A stretch of DNA of 64,000 nucleotides from Thalassia testudinum (Eukaryota > Streptophyta > Magnoliopsida > Alismatales > Hydrocharitaceae). The first letter of the stretch is position 1. Every line of letters begins with the position of its first letter. Where the stretch lies: contig JAZHRO010000036.1 of the NCBI GenBank assembly GCA_037157565.1, positions 20,014,501-20,078,500 on the forward strand. Reading direction: 5' to 3'. Of the stretch, positions 44,501 to 55,944 are shown in pieces. The notes beneath the pieces were generated by a model. It saw only the letters and a list, made by a program, of their open reading frames with translations, did not search any database and had not been told where the DNA came from. The position numbers were made by a program, and so were the translations under genes.

Positions 44501-46285
44501 TTTTCCTATGAATTTAGAGGGTTTAGGTGGATTTTATCCTGATCAGAACCTCAGTTAATTAAGTGGGTCTATTTGTAGGGTTTCAAAAGTTATTTAATTC
44601 TCAAAACACGTGCAAACCCTTTTCTGACTATTTTAACCCACTTGTTATCTTTTTAAGACCAATTAAACTTCATTCAACCCCTGAGAAAACCTGTGATTGT
44701 ACTCCATTCATGATAAGATGGTAAAATTATAATTTTAACCCTAGTTTCTTATTTTTCCTTCAAAATGATTATGCAATGACTTGTGACTCTCTGGCGGTTA
44801 CGTGGGAGCATTTACTGACTTAATTGGGTTAAAATGAGCTAGTTATGGCTCATGATGGTGTTCCCATCACAAACCCATATAACCAACCTTTGACTGTGGA
44901 TTTCTCCTCCCAATCATGGCCAAATCCCTACAAATTTGGAAGGATTGGTCGAGAAGAGATCCTCTTCCATCTAAAATAGATCCTAAGTCCGAACTCGAAG
45001 GGGAATGATCAGGAGAACTTGAGATTTGCTGGGATTTTCAATTGCCAAATCCATGAGGAGTCTCGCGAAATTTGAGCAATTGAAGGCCTCAAACACCTCT
45101 ATTTAAGCTCTACATCATTTCCCCGACTTCCTCAGTCATGAATTAGTCGGAAAACCCACTTCTTCCTCAACCCTGGCCACCTCCTCACGTACTCCGGCAA
45201 GCCCCCTCCGACCTCCTCCTCCACGCATGTTCACGGCCAACTAACACTGCCAACCTCTTCCTCTCTTCATCGCGAACCTAGCCGGCCAAAGCATGGTCGC
45301 ATCCAACCTTTTCTTCCTCATCGTCGACTCCTTCCCCACATCCGGATGCCCAACGCCGAGCGTGGTCTCACTACCTCTCACCCCGATATGCCTCCCACTC
45401 TCTTCCTTTCCTTAGATTCTTTCTCCATCCTTAGTGCTTAAGTTAACCTACTACCAACGTTGTTCTCCACTCATCTTCTCCATTGTCAGCAAAGCTCTGA
45501 CGAGCTCTCCCGACCACAACATGCCACCAAATAACTCCACAACACCTCCACAACCTCCGCCACATCCCCATGAACATAAGCCCCGACAAAATTGGGTGCT
45601 TTGATAGCTCTTCACCCTTGTCAAACAAACCCATCATTGCCGTTCATCTCTAGCCATAACTGACCTCCACACACCTCCAATCACCAAAATACCACCGCCA
45701 TCACCTCCCTTGCCTCAAGACGAAGCTCCGGAGCTTTCTAATTTAGGCTTGTAGCCCATAATTTGGATTTTAGGTCTTCGTAGGTGACAGCTTCGCCATC
45801 GTTCATCACTTAGTTTTTAGTTTGGTTTGCCCTAGGGAATCATGCCTAAACACTTAGGAAAATTACAGAGGTTGTGGCTTTGCTGAGATGTCTATGGCTG
45901 TGGAATTAATCAATTAAGACCTTCTAGTGGTTTGAATTGACCGCTTAATTAAGGTGTTTGATGCCCTTTGAGCTTGAGAGGATAATTTGATTATTAAGTG
46001 TGACATTGGTGGTTTCAACCACATTCTTTTTGCCCTCTCTCTCTCTTTATATCATTATTGTTCTATAACTCCTGGCATTTACTGAATATATTTTATTGAG
46101 TTTTTGATTGAATATTCTACTTATTGTTATACCATTTGATTAGTTGATTTAATTGCAAAACTTACTCCCTGTGAATGACCTTGGAACTCATAGTTTTTCA
46201 AGCTTTACAAATTTATGTGTTGAATTAGTTTTCGTCACTATACTACATCACATTTTTCTAAAGTACGACGATTTTCGTTCCAACA
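41521..46285 (+). repeat. Element A, 3' LTR, interrupted by E
   Basis: 41521-42223 and 44870-46285 align with 7192-9660. Start TGATGGTAACACCATCA, palindrome at 44923-44946 with two mismatches, U5 box ACTCCCTGTGAATGACC near 46164, end GTTCCAACA. Solo LTR E lies between. Confidence 0.82.
42224..44869 (-). mobile_element. Solo LTR E, minus orientation, inside the LTR of A
   Basis: Flanked by AAAAC (42219-42223) and CAAAC (44870-44874). The minus strand starts TGATGGGAACACCATCA (44869) and ends GCGTGCAGAATA (TG changed to TA on the plus strand). TATATAAAG on the minus strand near 43922-43914. Nested inverted repeats at 44076-44127: outer arms AATTTCTTGA/TCAAGAAATT, inner 20-bp perfect palindrome 44093-44112. 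Further stem-loop AATCTCTCATG/CATGAGAGATT near 44009-44036. The U5 box reads TTGCTCCCTGTGTTCGACC on the minus strand (near 42344-42320). Open frames on both strands at 43268-43925 have no known domain. Confidence 0.82.
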
Positions 46286-48026
46286 CCCATTGATTGCACA
46301 ACAATCATGGGTCCTAATCAACCTAAATAATGCTTGAACCTAGCTTAATTTGTGGATCTTGCACTCATAGCTTGCATATCATGCATTACATCAGTTTCTT
46401 TAGAATAAGATGAGATATCTTGCTATTTAATGGTTTTTATAACTATTTGCAGGTAATAAAGTGATCCAAGATGAAGGAGATAGTGGAATAAAGCAATAAA
46501 GGAAGAGGAAGACTGACCCAGATAAGAGGAGTGAGGAGGATAGCCATATCCATACCCTTAGAAACCGTAGGATAGCCTTCCCAAATCCAAAACAACCTCT
46601 ATTAGGGCACCTTAGCCTCAAAACCCAAACATGGATCGCACTATCAACGATCTTATCCACCCTATCCCTCTCCCAAACACTTAGGAACCAAAACCCACCT
46701 TAGAAAAACTAAAAGCCACTCTCCAACACCTTTTAGGATATCCAGACATCAGGCCGGATGTCTAATTTCTGTAGAATAACAATCCAGCAAGCCAAAACTC
46801 ATACTGACACAGAATTAGACGTCCAATTTAATCTCCAGACATCCAATTTTGTAGTATAAGACATCTGACCACTATCCTGAACGTCTGATACTGCTCTCTG
46901 ATTCCTGATATTGGTGTTGGAAGCCCAAGCTTGCCTATTTTGACCTAAGAACCCCACCAGACACCCTAGGAAACCTAATTAGAGACCTCTTAAGCCTAGT
47001 CCACTATCCATAGCCCTACCTATCCTATCCCTAACCCAATTGAACCATCCCATACTCCACAAAAATTACACCTACACATACATACACTTTCCTAAATACC
47101 ACTTGCCCATTCTAGCCCTCATTAGTTGGTCACCAACCTAGATCCTACATTGGTGGAACTTGCTATTTTGGGAGCCACAAAAAGTGGTGACCCATTTGAA
47201 ATGGAGAGGCCTTCCCATAAAAATTGAGAGAACAGAGCCACGAAATTGACTACCATCTCCATTCACTCTCCCACTCTATCAACTTGCAACCACACCTCCT
47301 CCTCTCCCTCTCAAGGCCATCCTCCTCCTCCAAGGCTCCCTCCATGGATGGCTAGAAGAAGCTCTCCTCCAAGCTTCTTCAAGGGTGGGAAGAAGAAGAG
47401 CATGAGGGTGCAACACCATGTGGGTGTGCCTTCTTCTTCCACCATAGAGGATCCACACCCCCATTTTCTTTTCTTCTTAAACGGCCATAGAGAAGACCCC
47501 CCTCAAGATCTTCTCAAGGATGGCCAATGGTAGAGAAAGGGTGCAACACCCTCCTCTCTCCACTTGGGTGCACACACCCATCCTCCTCTCTTTAGTGGAT
47601 GGCCAAGAAGGCTTCTCCTTAGCCTCTCTTGGTTGATCCCTTTCTTTAGTTTAGCTTAACTTCCATGAATCCGGATTTATAGTGACTTAATTTTTGATGC
47701 ATGATACTCTTGGCTAATGGTTTTACATGCATGCTATTATCTTCATGGCTTACAACTTTGATGCATGCTTTCATTTTATGTTTCAAAATAAAGATCAGAA
47801 ACACAAAAAGACAAAAATATTAGGTTAGATTAGATTTAGGTTAGATTCAGCCGATCCAATCTCGACTTGTTTTCATGCCTCCCAGAGACGAGCGACTAGG
47901 ACTCAAGCTCTAAAAAGAAAAGAAATCTATGCAAGTTTCTTTATTATAAATATTTTTCTCAAGGGGATTTCACAACTATACTACGATTTCCGACGATTTC
48001 AAAATTCGCGATTTCCACACTTGGCA
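46286..48026 (+). repeat. LTR G, 5'-truncated copy of the F family
   Basis: Begins inside the LTR: TTGATTGCACAACAATCATG corresponds to F at 3910. It then follows F through the GCAGGTAATAA segment, the GACGTC motif cluster (46733-46910), and the end CTATACTACGATTTCCGACG to CACTTGGCA. The U5 box is CATGCCTCCCAGAGACGAGC near 47876. The first 1.45 kb expected from F is missing where element A ends. A primer site follows, so this is a 5' LTR. Confidence 0.75.
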
Positions 48027-48028
48027 AA

Positions 48029-48046
48029 TGGCGCCATTGCCGGGGA
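48029..48046 (+). promoter_or_regulatory. Primer binding site of G, tRNA-Asp
   Basis: TGGCGCCATTGCCGGGGA, one mismatch from the tRNA-Asp complement, two bases after the LTR. Confidence 0.82.
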
Positions 48047-48712
48047 GGCAACACACGAATTTAGATTTGGGTTTTCTTAACTTCTGTTTGATTTGATTGT
48101 AGGGGTGTCAAGATGAGGATCCACGCACACATCAACCCGTGGTGAAGACCGTAGGTATATTCTTCATCCATTATTTGTTGCTTTCTTAGGTTAAAAAAAA
48201 ATCAAAAATATATATATATACAATTTCAAATTCAAATTTTCAGGTTTGAATTTACAGAAAAAAGAAATTCTTTCTTTGGTGTGTGTTTTAACTTGGAAAC
48301 TATTTAAACACACCAAAGTTAGATTTGGAAATCAGGCCAGCAAATATTGATGATTTTCAAAAATTTATTTCCATCAAATTAAGAGTCCAAAAATCATGGG
48401 ATTTGGTCTGATATTAGGTTTTCAAACCATCTTTCCAACGTCACCTTTTATTTGGAAAAATTCACATAGTATGAATTTTAAAAATTAGTATAGTGGAAGG
48501 GGGCCAGAACAGTCTACACTCTGATTTTATATATCTTTAAGCATTAATTCTAACCTATACATAAATCAGATCTCTTTGAAATTTGTGGGGTTGGAAAGCC
48601 ACTGAAAGCTAGTTGTTTTTAGAAATTTTTAAGAATTTTTAGATTTTAATTAATACTGTTTCAAATAAAATTACTTGGGCCTCTTTTTGACGAATATCCC
48701 TCGCCAACAACC
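48047..48712 (+). other. Leader of element G, cut by H
   Basis: AT-rich untranslated sequence with an inverted repeat (TTTGGTGTGTGTTTTAACTT / ACTATTTAAACACACCAAAG, 48275-48320). No gag is reached before element H begins at 48713. 48708-48712 CAACC is the left copy of the H target duplication. Confidence 0.6.
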
Positions 48713-48914
48713 TAATAAATGCCAGTTTATCATCATTTTTTTGCATTAAAACAAACTTAGCTCTTAGGATTTTGCTCCGCAAACGGGTTTTTGGGCTACA
48801 TTTAGGCATCAATTAGGTTAGGCATGCATTGCACTTTTTATTATCTTTTTAATGTGTTTTTGTGAGTGTTAGGGTTATGCAGATTGTCAGAACTCCAAAA
48901 CCCTAGCACTCAGG

Positions 48915-49590
48915 AAGGCAACTGGTGAAGAAGAAGCTCAGACTAACTGGAACTCAGCTTGATCCAACTCACCATAGCTGGATTCCAGCTCACTTGAACT
49001 AGGGTTAGCTCATCTTAGCTCCATTCAGCTCATCTCAGCTGAATGGCAGCTCAAGAGAGCTCATCCTAGCTCACCCTAGCTTAGGTCAGCTCAGATCCAG
49101 CTCAACTTAGCTGAGTCTAGCTCATCTCAGCTCCCATTAGTCCACAGGGAGCTCTAGCTAGCTCAGCTGAGTTGACTGGAGTTCACCCCAGCTCAGGTCC
49201 AGTTACATCTAGCTCTACTCAACTCCAGCCAGCTAAAGATGACTTCATTCCAGCTTAGGAAGCTCAAGTCTATCTCCTGGGGACTCAGCTTAGCTCAACT
49301 CAGCTGAGCTAAGCTACCTTAGCTGCCTCACCCAGCTTGATCCTCCCAGGAGCATTAGACCCAACTCACCTCAGCACCTTTCAGCAGAAGCCAACTTGCT
49401 TTAGCTTGGCTTAGTAGCTAGCAAAGAACTAGCAAGCCAAGCCAGCTAAGGTAGCTCCTTGCAGCTCTCTTCAGCAGCCACCTACTCTAGTGCAGCTCAA
49501 GATGACTACCTCTAGCTCTTCTCCCTGAAAACCCTAGCTCCAAATGCCTCCAACTCTACTCCCTACTAGCTAAGCTAGCCAAGCTGCTTA
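48915..49590. repeat. AGCT-rich field in the 5' LTR of H
   Basis: Some 50 or more AGCT tetramers, mostly as AGCTCA, CAGCTC or TAGCT, spaced roughly 8-20 bases, with palindromes such as GAGCTCTAGCTAGCTCAGCT (49150-49169) and CTCAGCTGAGCTAAGCTACC (49299). The same field is in the right LTR at 56160-56850. No reading frame. Confidence 0.8.
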
Positions 49591-49899
49591 ACTTAGCTAG
49601 TCCACCTCCATGGCACCAAATCCTACTACCCTACTACCCTACTACCTAAGCTCCAACAAAAAGGCCACCTACTCCTACTTTATTTTGGTGCCAACTATCC
49701 CTTCCATCACCACCCTACATCCACCATCAAAACCCATCTCCACCCTCCATTTTTTCCCTCCAAAATTGGTTTCTAGAAGGTATTTTTAGAGGGAAAACCA
49801 AGCACCTCTTCATTTCCCTCCCATTTTTCTCTCCAAAAATATCCAAGCACCCCTTCATTTCCCTCCAAAAAAACACCATAACCACCCCCCTTCCCATCC

Positions 49900-49907
49900 T
49901 ATAAATA
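49900..49907 (+). promoter_or_regulatory. TATA box of H (5' LTR)
   Basis: TATAAATA in CATCCTATAAATACCC, about 1.19 kb into the LTR. The right LTR copy is at 57130-57137. Confidence 0.65.
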
Positions 49908-50801
49908 CCCTACCCTACCACCACATAATTCGCATCTTCCATTAGTGCATTTTTCTACCTATATCCACCTACACCTATGGCCAAGAAGAAGGAGTAGAGA
50001 AGAAGATTAAAGGGGCACATCACCAGCCCCTTTGGTGCCTTCTTCTCCCCACTCTCTTCAACTTGGGCCACGCCAAGGAGGAGGACTTTTCTACTTCAAG
50101 GAGGATGGCCAGGCAAAGGAGAAGGACCTAGGGTGGACGTCCACCCTTGGAGAAAAGCTTAGGGCATGCTCCCTTAGGGCTTGCTTTGGAGGACATCACC
50201 TTGGCGGAGCATAGCAAGGAAGAAGTTGGAGGACTCTTTTCAAGCTTGGGAGCTACCAAGCCTGGAGCAAGAAGCCCTCTTCTTCACCATCTATCTAGAG
50301 GATTTGTGTTTTCTTTTATTTATTACGATTTTTCTAGTAGTAGAAACATTCATCTAGTAGGCTTTTTTGTAAAACACTTTTTCATTAATCTAGTTACCTT
50401 CTTTGTAATTTCTTTAGTTGCATTTTTTTTAATTGCTTTGTTTTTAGCATTCTTCACTCCCTCTCCCTAATTATTCTAGGCCTCCACTTGCCTAGAGTGA
50501 GCTTAGGGAGAGGCTCTACTTGCCACTTGAGAAGTAGTATATTGAATTGAGTGCAAGTCACTTTCTCACCAACAATTTCGCATGCTGCCTTAATTTCAAA
50601 AACATAAAAATGATATATTGAAAAAGACCAAAAGGAAAGTTGAGATCTATTTTGTAAGTAAGAGAATTAATTTTGCGAGCATATTGCCTCCTTGAACGAC
50701 CCTAGATACCCCACTATCTAGGTCTATAAATTTAAGAGTTGATCGGTTTTGCACGTTACAACGACGTATTTAACAAACCGCGTAAAATCCGTACCACTTT
50801 T

Positions 50802-50819
50802 TGGCGCCATTACCAGGGT
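50802..50819 (+). promoter_or_regulatory. Primer binding site of H (tRNA-Asp type, decayed)
   Basis: TGGCGCCATTACCAGGGT, four mismatches from the tRNA-Asp complement, five bases after the LTR. Confidence 0.7.
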
Positions 50820-52491
50820 GGCATGGCTTTGCTATTCTTTCTCCTCTTGCTTGAAGTAGACCTCATCCCCTTCTCTTTATTCTCTTTAGTTTGTGCAGGA
50901 ACTATTGCTGGAGGAAAGCGGGAATCTGGAAGTGAGAGCTCAAAGTTCATTTTCTTCCCACGAAATTCAGGTTGGTTCCACTTTTTGGTCACATAATTAA
51001 TTAAAAACTACCAAAATACACTAAACTTGGCTTTCAGGATCATAAACAACTTGATTAAGTGGAGTGGTGCATTTTAAATCCATTGTTTTCTTGAATGCTT
51101 CTTTAACACCACTCCATTGCAAGTATTGGTGTTCAATTATTCAGGTTCGAATTTCTGTCCGAACTTGAAAAATTGATTCTTAACACCACAGGCCTCCTAA
51201 AATCATAAAATTTAATACAGTGATTTCAAATTGAGTGAGGAACATTTTTTTCAAATTTCAAATCAATTGGCTTTGTATTTAATTTTTTAAAATTTGTGGA
51301 CTGTAGAGGGGCCACACCCTCTAATCTTTCTATTTTGCTTCTGTCTGTGAATTTTTAGAATTTTTATACTCATCCAATTTTTGTGAAATTTATTTTTCTG
51401 GAATCCTTATAAAATTTGACACATCATATAAAATCATCAAAATTTTCTGAGGTCTGTGGTAATACTGAAAAGTTCAAAATACCCACAGGTATCATTTCTG
51501 GACTTTGATACCAGTACAATTAAAAATTCAAAATAAATATCAAAAAATTTCCTAAAATCTTATAAAAATATTTTCTGGAATCCTTGTTTGATTTCACATA
51601 ATGTAGTGGTGACAGTTGCATTGTTTACACCACTACCTATTCAGGAAGCCTAAAAAAATTTCATTGGTAGTCATTTTCTATATTAGGAATAAACTCCAAT
51701 TAGGGGTCTTTCTTGTTTTTTTTTCTAGTCCCACAATTTAAAAGAAATATACAATCACCCATACAACTTGTTTTTTCCTTTGATTGTGGATTTTCAAACT
51801 TGTTTGAAAATTTAACAAGAGAAACCCTAAAACACATTCAATTAAATTGAATCCTAAAAGACATAATTACAAAAAAATTGTGTGACAACTTGATTTTCAT
51901 TGGAGCCACTCTCCAATTCCTGCACACACAAAAAAAAAAATAAAAATAACAGGGCAACAACCCAATTATTGCCCTCCACATTCCATGTGCACTGTAATAT
52001 CCTAGACCTAATTAAAACTTGTAGCAACTTGACCCCTAAGGCTCCATCAACTTAGGCTTGTTATCTAGGTCTTAAGTTTTCTTTAGTTAGTACCAATTCT
52101 GTCATCTATATCTGGTGTTCAGGCTGAGGGGCAGTGTCAAACGACCAGGCGCAGGTTTGTATAAGCACCTAGGGTTTTCCCTTGGAAACGTTTGGGCCCA
52201 AACCTCCCCTTAAGCAACTTGGCTAGATTTGTTGACAGAATGGGTATTCACTATTGACGACTTATTTCCTACATAGACCAAGTCTTAGGTTTATTATTAG
52301 GGAGTTGCATTTAAGTTAGGTCTAGTTTTGTTTGTTTGAATTGCACACTTCTCTCATCTCCATCTCTTCTCCTCCCCTCCCATTTCTTCCATTTTGCATG
52401 GGCGGCGGTCCAAAACTCCACACTTGGAGAGACCACTTGATTTTCCCTCCCCAAAAAAGACTTTTCTTGCATTCTTCCTCTTCTCTAAAAA
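50820..52491 (+). other. Element H leader
   Basis: 1.7 kb of AT-rich sequence, no conserved frame. It includes repeated forms of AATTTTTAGAATTTTTATAC and AAAATTTCCTAAAATCTTAT. The length and A/T content resemble the leader of G (48047-48712). I see no counterpart of the conserved leader block of A and C. Confidence 0.5.
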
Positions 52492-53510
52492 TGGAAAATC
52501 AAAATTGGTCCTCTAACCCGCATGCTAATTTTTCTTTCCCCAATTTTCCCACCCAGGAGCTACTTAATCAGGCCCCTCCACCTAATCTCTACTCTATCAT
52601 GGCTCAGCTACAAGTTAAGCAACAACAGTTGCATAAGGATTTAACAAACCTAGCTAACTAAGGGAGTCCTACCACACCTGCCCAAGCTCCACACATTCCA
52701 CATCTCACCCCTTTTAACACCCGCAAGAGAGAAAATCTGCATAAATCCCATGCTGAGTATAATTATTATTCTGAGGCTTTCTATGGTTCAACAGGGAATT
52801 ATGTTTATCCCAATCATCACCCCACCCAAAATGTCCCTACTTTCCAGGAGAAATTGAAAAATTCCTCTAATGGGGGGAATTATCCGGCTAACTCCTGGAC
52901 CAATCCGGTTCCACACCAACAACAGAACCCATTTGGAGGGTATGGTTTAAATCAGACTTATCAATCTGGGCAATCTCAAGAAGACATTAATGCCCAGATG
53001 ATGAAAACCCTGCAAGAGTTACAAAGAAAAACAAAGGAAACAACCCGTCTTATTAACAATCTCAATGATCAAATTGGGGATATATCAACTCAAAGACCTG
53101 TAGGACACTCACCTTCCCAACCCACACCAAACTTTATTAATCCTAGGAACCAACACCCGGGTGGATACCAACATCAGAACCACATGGTTCAGCTTCCTAT
53201 TAACCCAATATTGCAGCACCAACCCAGTTTCTATTAAAATCAGGCCCCCCCACCTCCTCCCAGTGATCACCAAGCTGCGTATGCAGAGACTTTGAGGAGT
53301 GAGGAAACCACCATGGATTTAAGGCCTTCACATTCAAATGATGAAACTGATTCTCAACCAATGCAGATTGACTCCCCTAACCTCAATATGGAAGAAGAAA
53401 AGGAAATCCCAAAAACACCTGATTCAAACCTTATTTCCCACTCTCAAAAACTGCAATCCAACAATCCAAAACCAGAGTCCTTTGACCACAATCCTTTGGA
53501 CTTATTTGAG
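52492..53510 (+). pseudogene. Element H gag-like reading frame without capsid
   Basis: Begins MENQNWSSNPHANFSF (52492), the best start because the preceding sequence is leader. Same phase throughout, with TAA at 52659 and 53235. The protein is rich in Asn, Gln and Pro. The segment DINAQMMKTLQELQRKTKET with NNLNDQIGDIS matches in style and place the C linker (LILQTLADIQKMNAAIQKQ ... QLAQLANS), and LDLFEQVERNIPFLD at its end matches the C sequence LVKLFE and VHINIPLMD. The capsid signatures (KFHGL, HWYQT, EWLLW-type TWEELQSEF) are absent from start to protease. What it does is unknown. It might bind helper Gag through the linker; that is inference. Confidence 0.65.
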
Positions 53511-54540
53511 CAAGTCGAGAGGAATATTCCCTTCCTAGATTCTCCCCATGCCTCTAAAAAATTTACTTCAAAAGGGCATGATCAGAATCGAGAAAGGTTG
53601 GTCCTTTCAAAGACAGCCAGCTCAGTTTTTCAGAGCACGCTGCCTTTCACAAAAAAGGACCAGGGCACATCACTCATCTCAGTTGTCATAACTAACACCA
53701 TTTTTTTTCATGCCCCTCTCAACTCAGATACCTCTAGTAATCTCATCCCCCCGATCTTATTTGAGGAATTTCGATTTAGTGATTTAAAACCTACTAAGGT
53801 TCAATTTCAATTGGAAGACCGATCTCCCAGGAGTTGTTGAGGATAGTATCATCAAGGTCTAGAATTATCTATTTCTGGTAAATTTTCTGGTCCTTGACAT
53901 AGAGGTACCTAAGGCTCTCATTAATGCCATCATTGGAAGAGCTTTTCTGACTGTGGCAACAGCTAATATCAATTCTCATTCTGGGAAACTGAATATAAGT
54001 TGCAGTAACCAGACCTTGTCATTAAATTTATTTCAAGCTTCCAAGAGGTCCATTGATCACAAAATTTTTGAGGACATTGATAATAAAATGGAAGCAGTAT
54101 TTAAGAAGTCTACGTTGATCAAATCTCATTCACCTTTGACCACTATTGATCTAGATTTTATTGATTCTTATTCTAAAGATAATTATGTGGTCCAAGACTT
54201 TCCAGATCAACTAGGGTTTGACTTTCCCCCTTTTCATCTTCCTATTTTTTCACCAAAAATATCCACACTAGCTTCACCCATCCTGCATCTCACTAACTCC
54301 TTTCCCCTCCCTTTTCTATTGGACCTAGCACCTGATCCACTTGAGTTTGGCTTTCATCATCAATTCAAACCATGGCCAGACCCGGGTGCTTTTTCCATTT
54401 CTCTATTTTATTTTGATCCTTTTATATTTACCACTCATCATTTTAGGGATCTTGAGGAAGACACTTTTATTAAAGACATTCAAGTGTCTAACTATTTACA
54501 TGATTTTCCATCTTCCGTGCATACCTTCACGCCCGGCTGA
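53511..54540 (+). pseudogene. Element H protease-like domain plus unrecognised C-terminal domain
   Basis: The protease-like part reads LVLSKTASSVFQSTLPFTKK, GTSLISVVITNTIFFHAPLN, then SDTSSNLIPPILFEEFRFSD where C has DLGASINLIP, so the Asp is kept but the surrounding Gly is lost. A frame change near 53830 and TAG at 53860 follow, then AIIGRAFLTVATANINSHSG (C: IILGRPFLATARANI). From about 54050 to TGA at 54538 a 165-residue tail has no RT or integrase motif: it is rich in Phe, Pro and Asp (FDFPPFHLPIFSPK, PLEFGFHHQFKPWPDPG). The stop overlaps the post-pol motif GGCTGAATGGCGT. I do not recognise the tail. The nearest comparison is the equally placed frame of element I (58058-58887). Confidence 0.65.
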
Positions 54541-55931
54541 ATGGCGTAAAAGATAGCACTAGATGGGAGGTAACCCACCATTTTTTTTCCTGCTTTCTTT
54601 TTTCTTCTTCTTTTTCTAGGTTGTGATCATCCTAAACCTGACCATTCTTCACTAAGCTGATCCCTTTTCCCCCCTGATGCACGAGGACATGACATATCTT
54701 AAGCATGGGGGGGTGTTTTCAAAATTTGACGATCGATTTAGGATTTTGAAAACCTAAAAACATGTATTTTCTTTAGTTATTTTATTTTCCTACTTACATA
54801 CCCAAAAAAAAAGAAATGTTGAGAACTTTTTGAGGAAAAATTTTGAAATCGGGACTAAGGTCAAAAAATTCACTTTTGGTACTATGGGATTTAATCTTTA
54901 ACAAACTAGGGAAGAGGATGTGGATCTGATCATTAGAATTTCAGGGTCTATTTTAGATTAGATCAGATATCCTTCTCTAAAAATTCCACCTGAACTCATG
55001 ATAGTTCAGGTGACTTGATCCTATTTTGTAATGTGGAAAGTATTTGGCTTAGTTTTTGATTCAAAAACTTGCATGTCTTGAGAAACTTCTTGTGTCAATT
55101 TTCACACACAAGCCAACACTTAAAAATAACTAAAAATTTGAAAAACCCTCGTGTTTGGACTTAGTAAAAGTCTGAAATAGATCATTGGTTTGAGTCCCCT
55201 CGTTGAGAAGGAGGAAAATGCCTCCTTTCAGGACGTGATGTCAACATGTTATTGCCTCGACGCTGCTCCATATCTATATTTCATATCTTTAGATGGAGCA
55301 TTAAAGCGCATTTTAGCAGCTCAAGTGTCTTGGACGGTGCTCTACCTATAGTGTCGAAGCAAGAGCTTGAGTTTGCTTGGAGCGCCCCTTTACACCGCAT
55401 TGTGTTTTGGGGTTGTGATCTCCTGGGTGGTGTCATGGACAGTGCTATCCCGAAGTATTGGCGCCAGAGCCCCTTCGAGGATTGGTAACGGGACTGATGA
55501 TCCCGACACATCTGTTGTAAGACTAAGCTGAAAATAAGCATGGGGGAAAAAAAAGAATAAATAAATAAATTAACACGCCCCTATAAATGTTGGCTTTTCA
55601 CATGCACAGACACAAGGCTTTAAAGGATTTTTGCAAGTTGCGAATCAGATTCATGAGCTAGAAAAATCCTAAAAACAAAAATTTCAATGTCATCTGAATT
55701 AACAAGGGGTCAATTTGTGAAGTTTTTGGAGGATATATTGATCCTGTTTCATCTAATGGTTGGATCCAAAACAAATCTCGATGTCTATCTTTAACAAATC
55801 CAATACCTCTTGTGTTTAGATCAACCAAGGTCCCTTTAATCTATTTCTCCTCAAAAGTAGAAAAAAAATTACATTACCCAAAAATTCCGTTTTGCAAAAA
55901 TTTAAGTTTTGCTAAGAGACTAACAAAAGAT
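54541..55931 (+). other. Element H 3' UTR
   Basis: Post-pol motif (54533-54581, GATGGGAGGTAACCCACC), G7 tract block (54683-54713), a distorted relative of the CCATGG repeat (GTCATGGACAGTGCTATCCC near 55431), and an inverted repeat TCCATATCTA/TAGATGGA near 55268-55298 where other elements have the TAGGATAT stem-loop. Short open frames here are not conserved. Confidence 0.58.
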
Positions 55932-55944
55932 AATCATGGGGGTG
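55932..55944 (+). promoter_or_regulatory. Polypurine tract of H
   Basis: AATCATGGGGGTG directly before the 3' LTR. Confidence 0.75.

Larger units (their letters stand above)
7192..46285 (+). mobile_element. Element A: Athila-type Ty3/gypsy retrotransposon carrying nested insertions
   Basis: Both LTRs start TGATGGTAACACCATCA (7192 and 41521) and end CCAACA (9660 and 46285). Between them are a primer site, leader, gag, protease, RT, RNase H, integrase, 3' UTR and a decayed polypurine tract, in that order. gag is interrupted after codon WYQTLAQL by element B (11213-34769) and resumes at 34775 with INTWEELQ. The right LTR is interrupted by solo LTR E. The element proper is about 13 kb. Flanking bases are CTCGT (7187-7191) and CCCAT (46286-46290), matching at only three of five positions. 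The right flank is LTR G but the left flank is not, so A may be a recombinant of two copies. Coding parts are full of stops. Confidence 0.85.
48713..50796 (+). repeat. Element H, 5' LTR
   Basis: Terminal inverted repeat TAATAAA-TGCCAG-TTTATCA. AGCT-rich field at 48915-49590. Arms TTTTCCCTC/GAGGGAAAA at 49752-49797, then a repeated CCAAGCACC(T/C)CTTCATTTC (49798 and 49843). TATA box 49900. U5 box ATTGCCTCCTTGAACGACC near 50684. It agrees well with 55945-58022 apart from scattered substitutions. Confidence 0.85.

Noticed and set aside
50032..50470. Frames of 60 and 107 codons in the H LTR, repeated at 57259-57658
   Set aside because: Repeated only because LTRs are duplicated; composition follows the LTR, and the frame crosses the R-U5 region.
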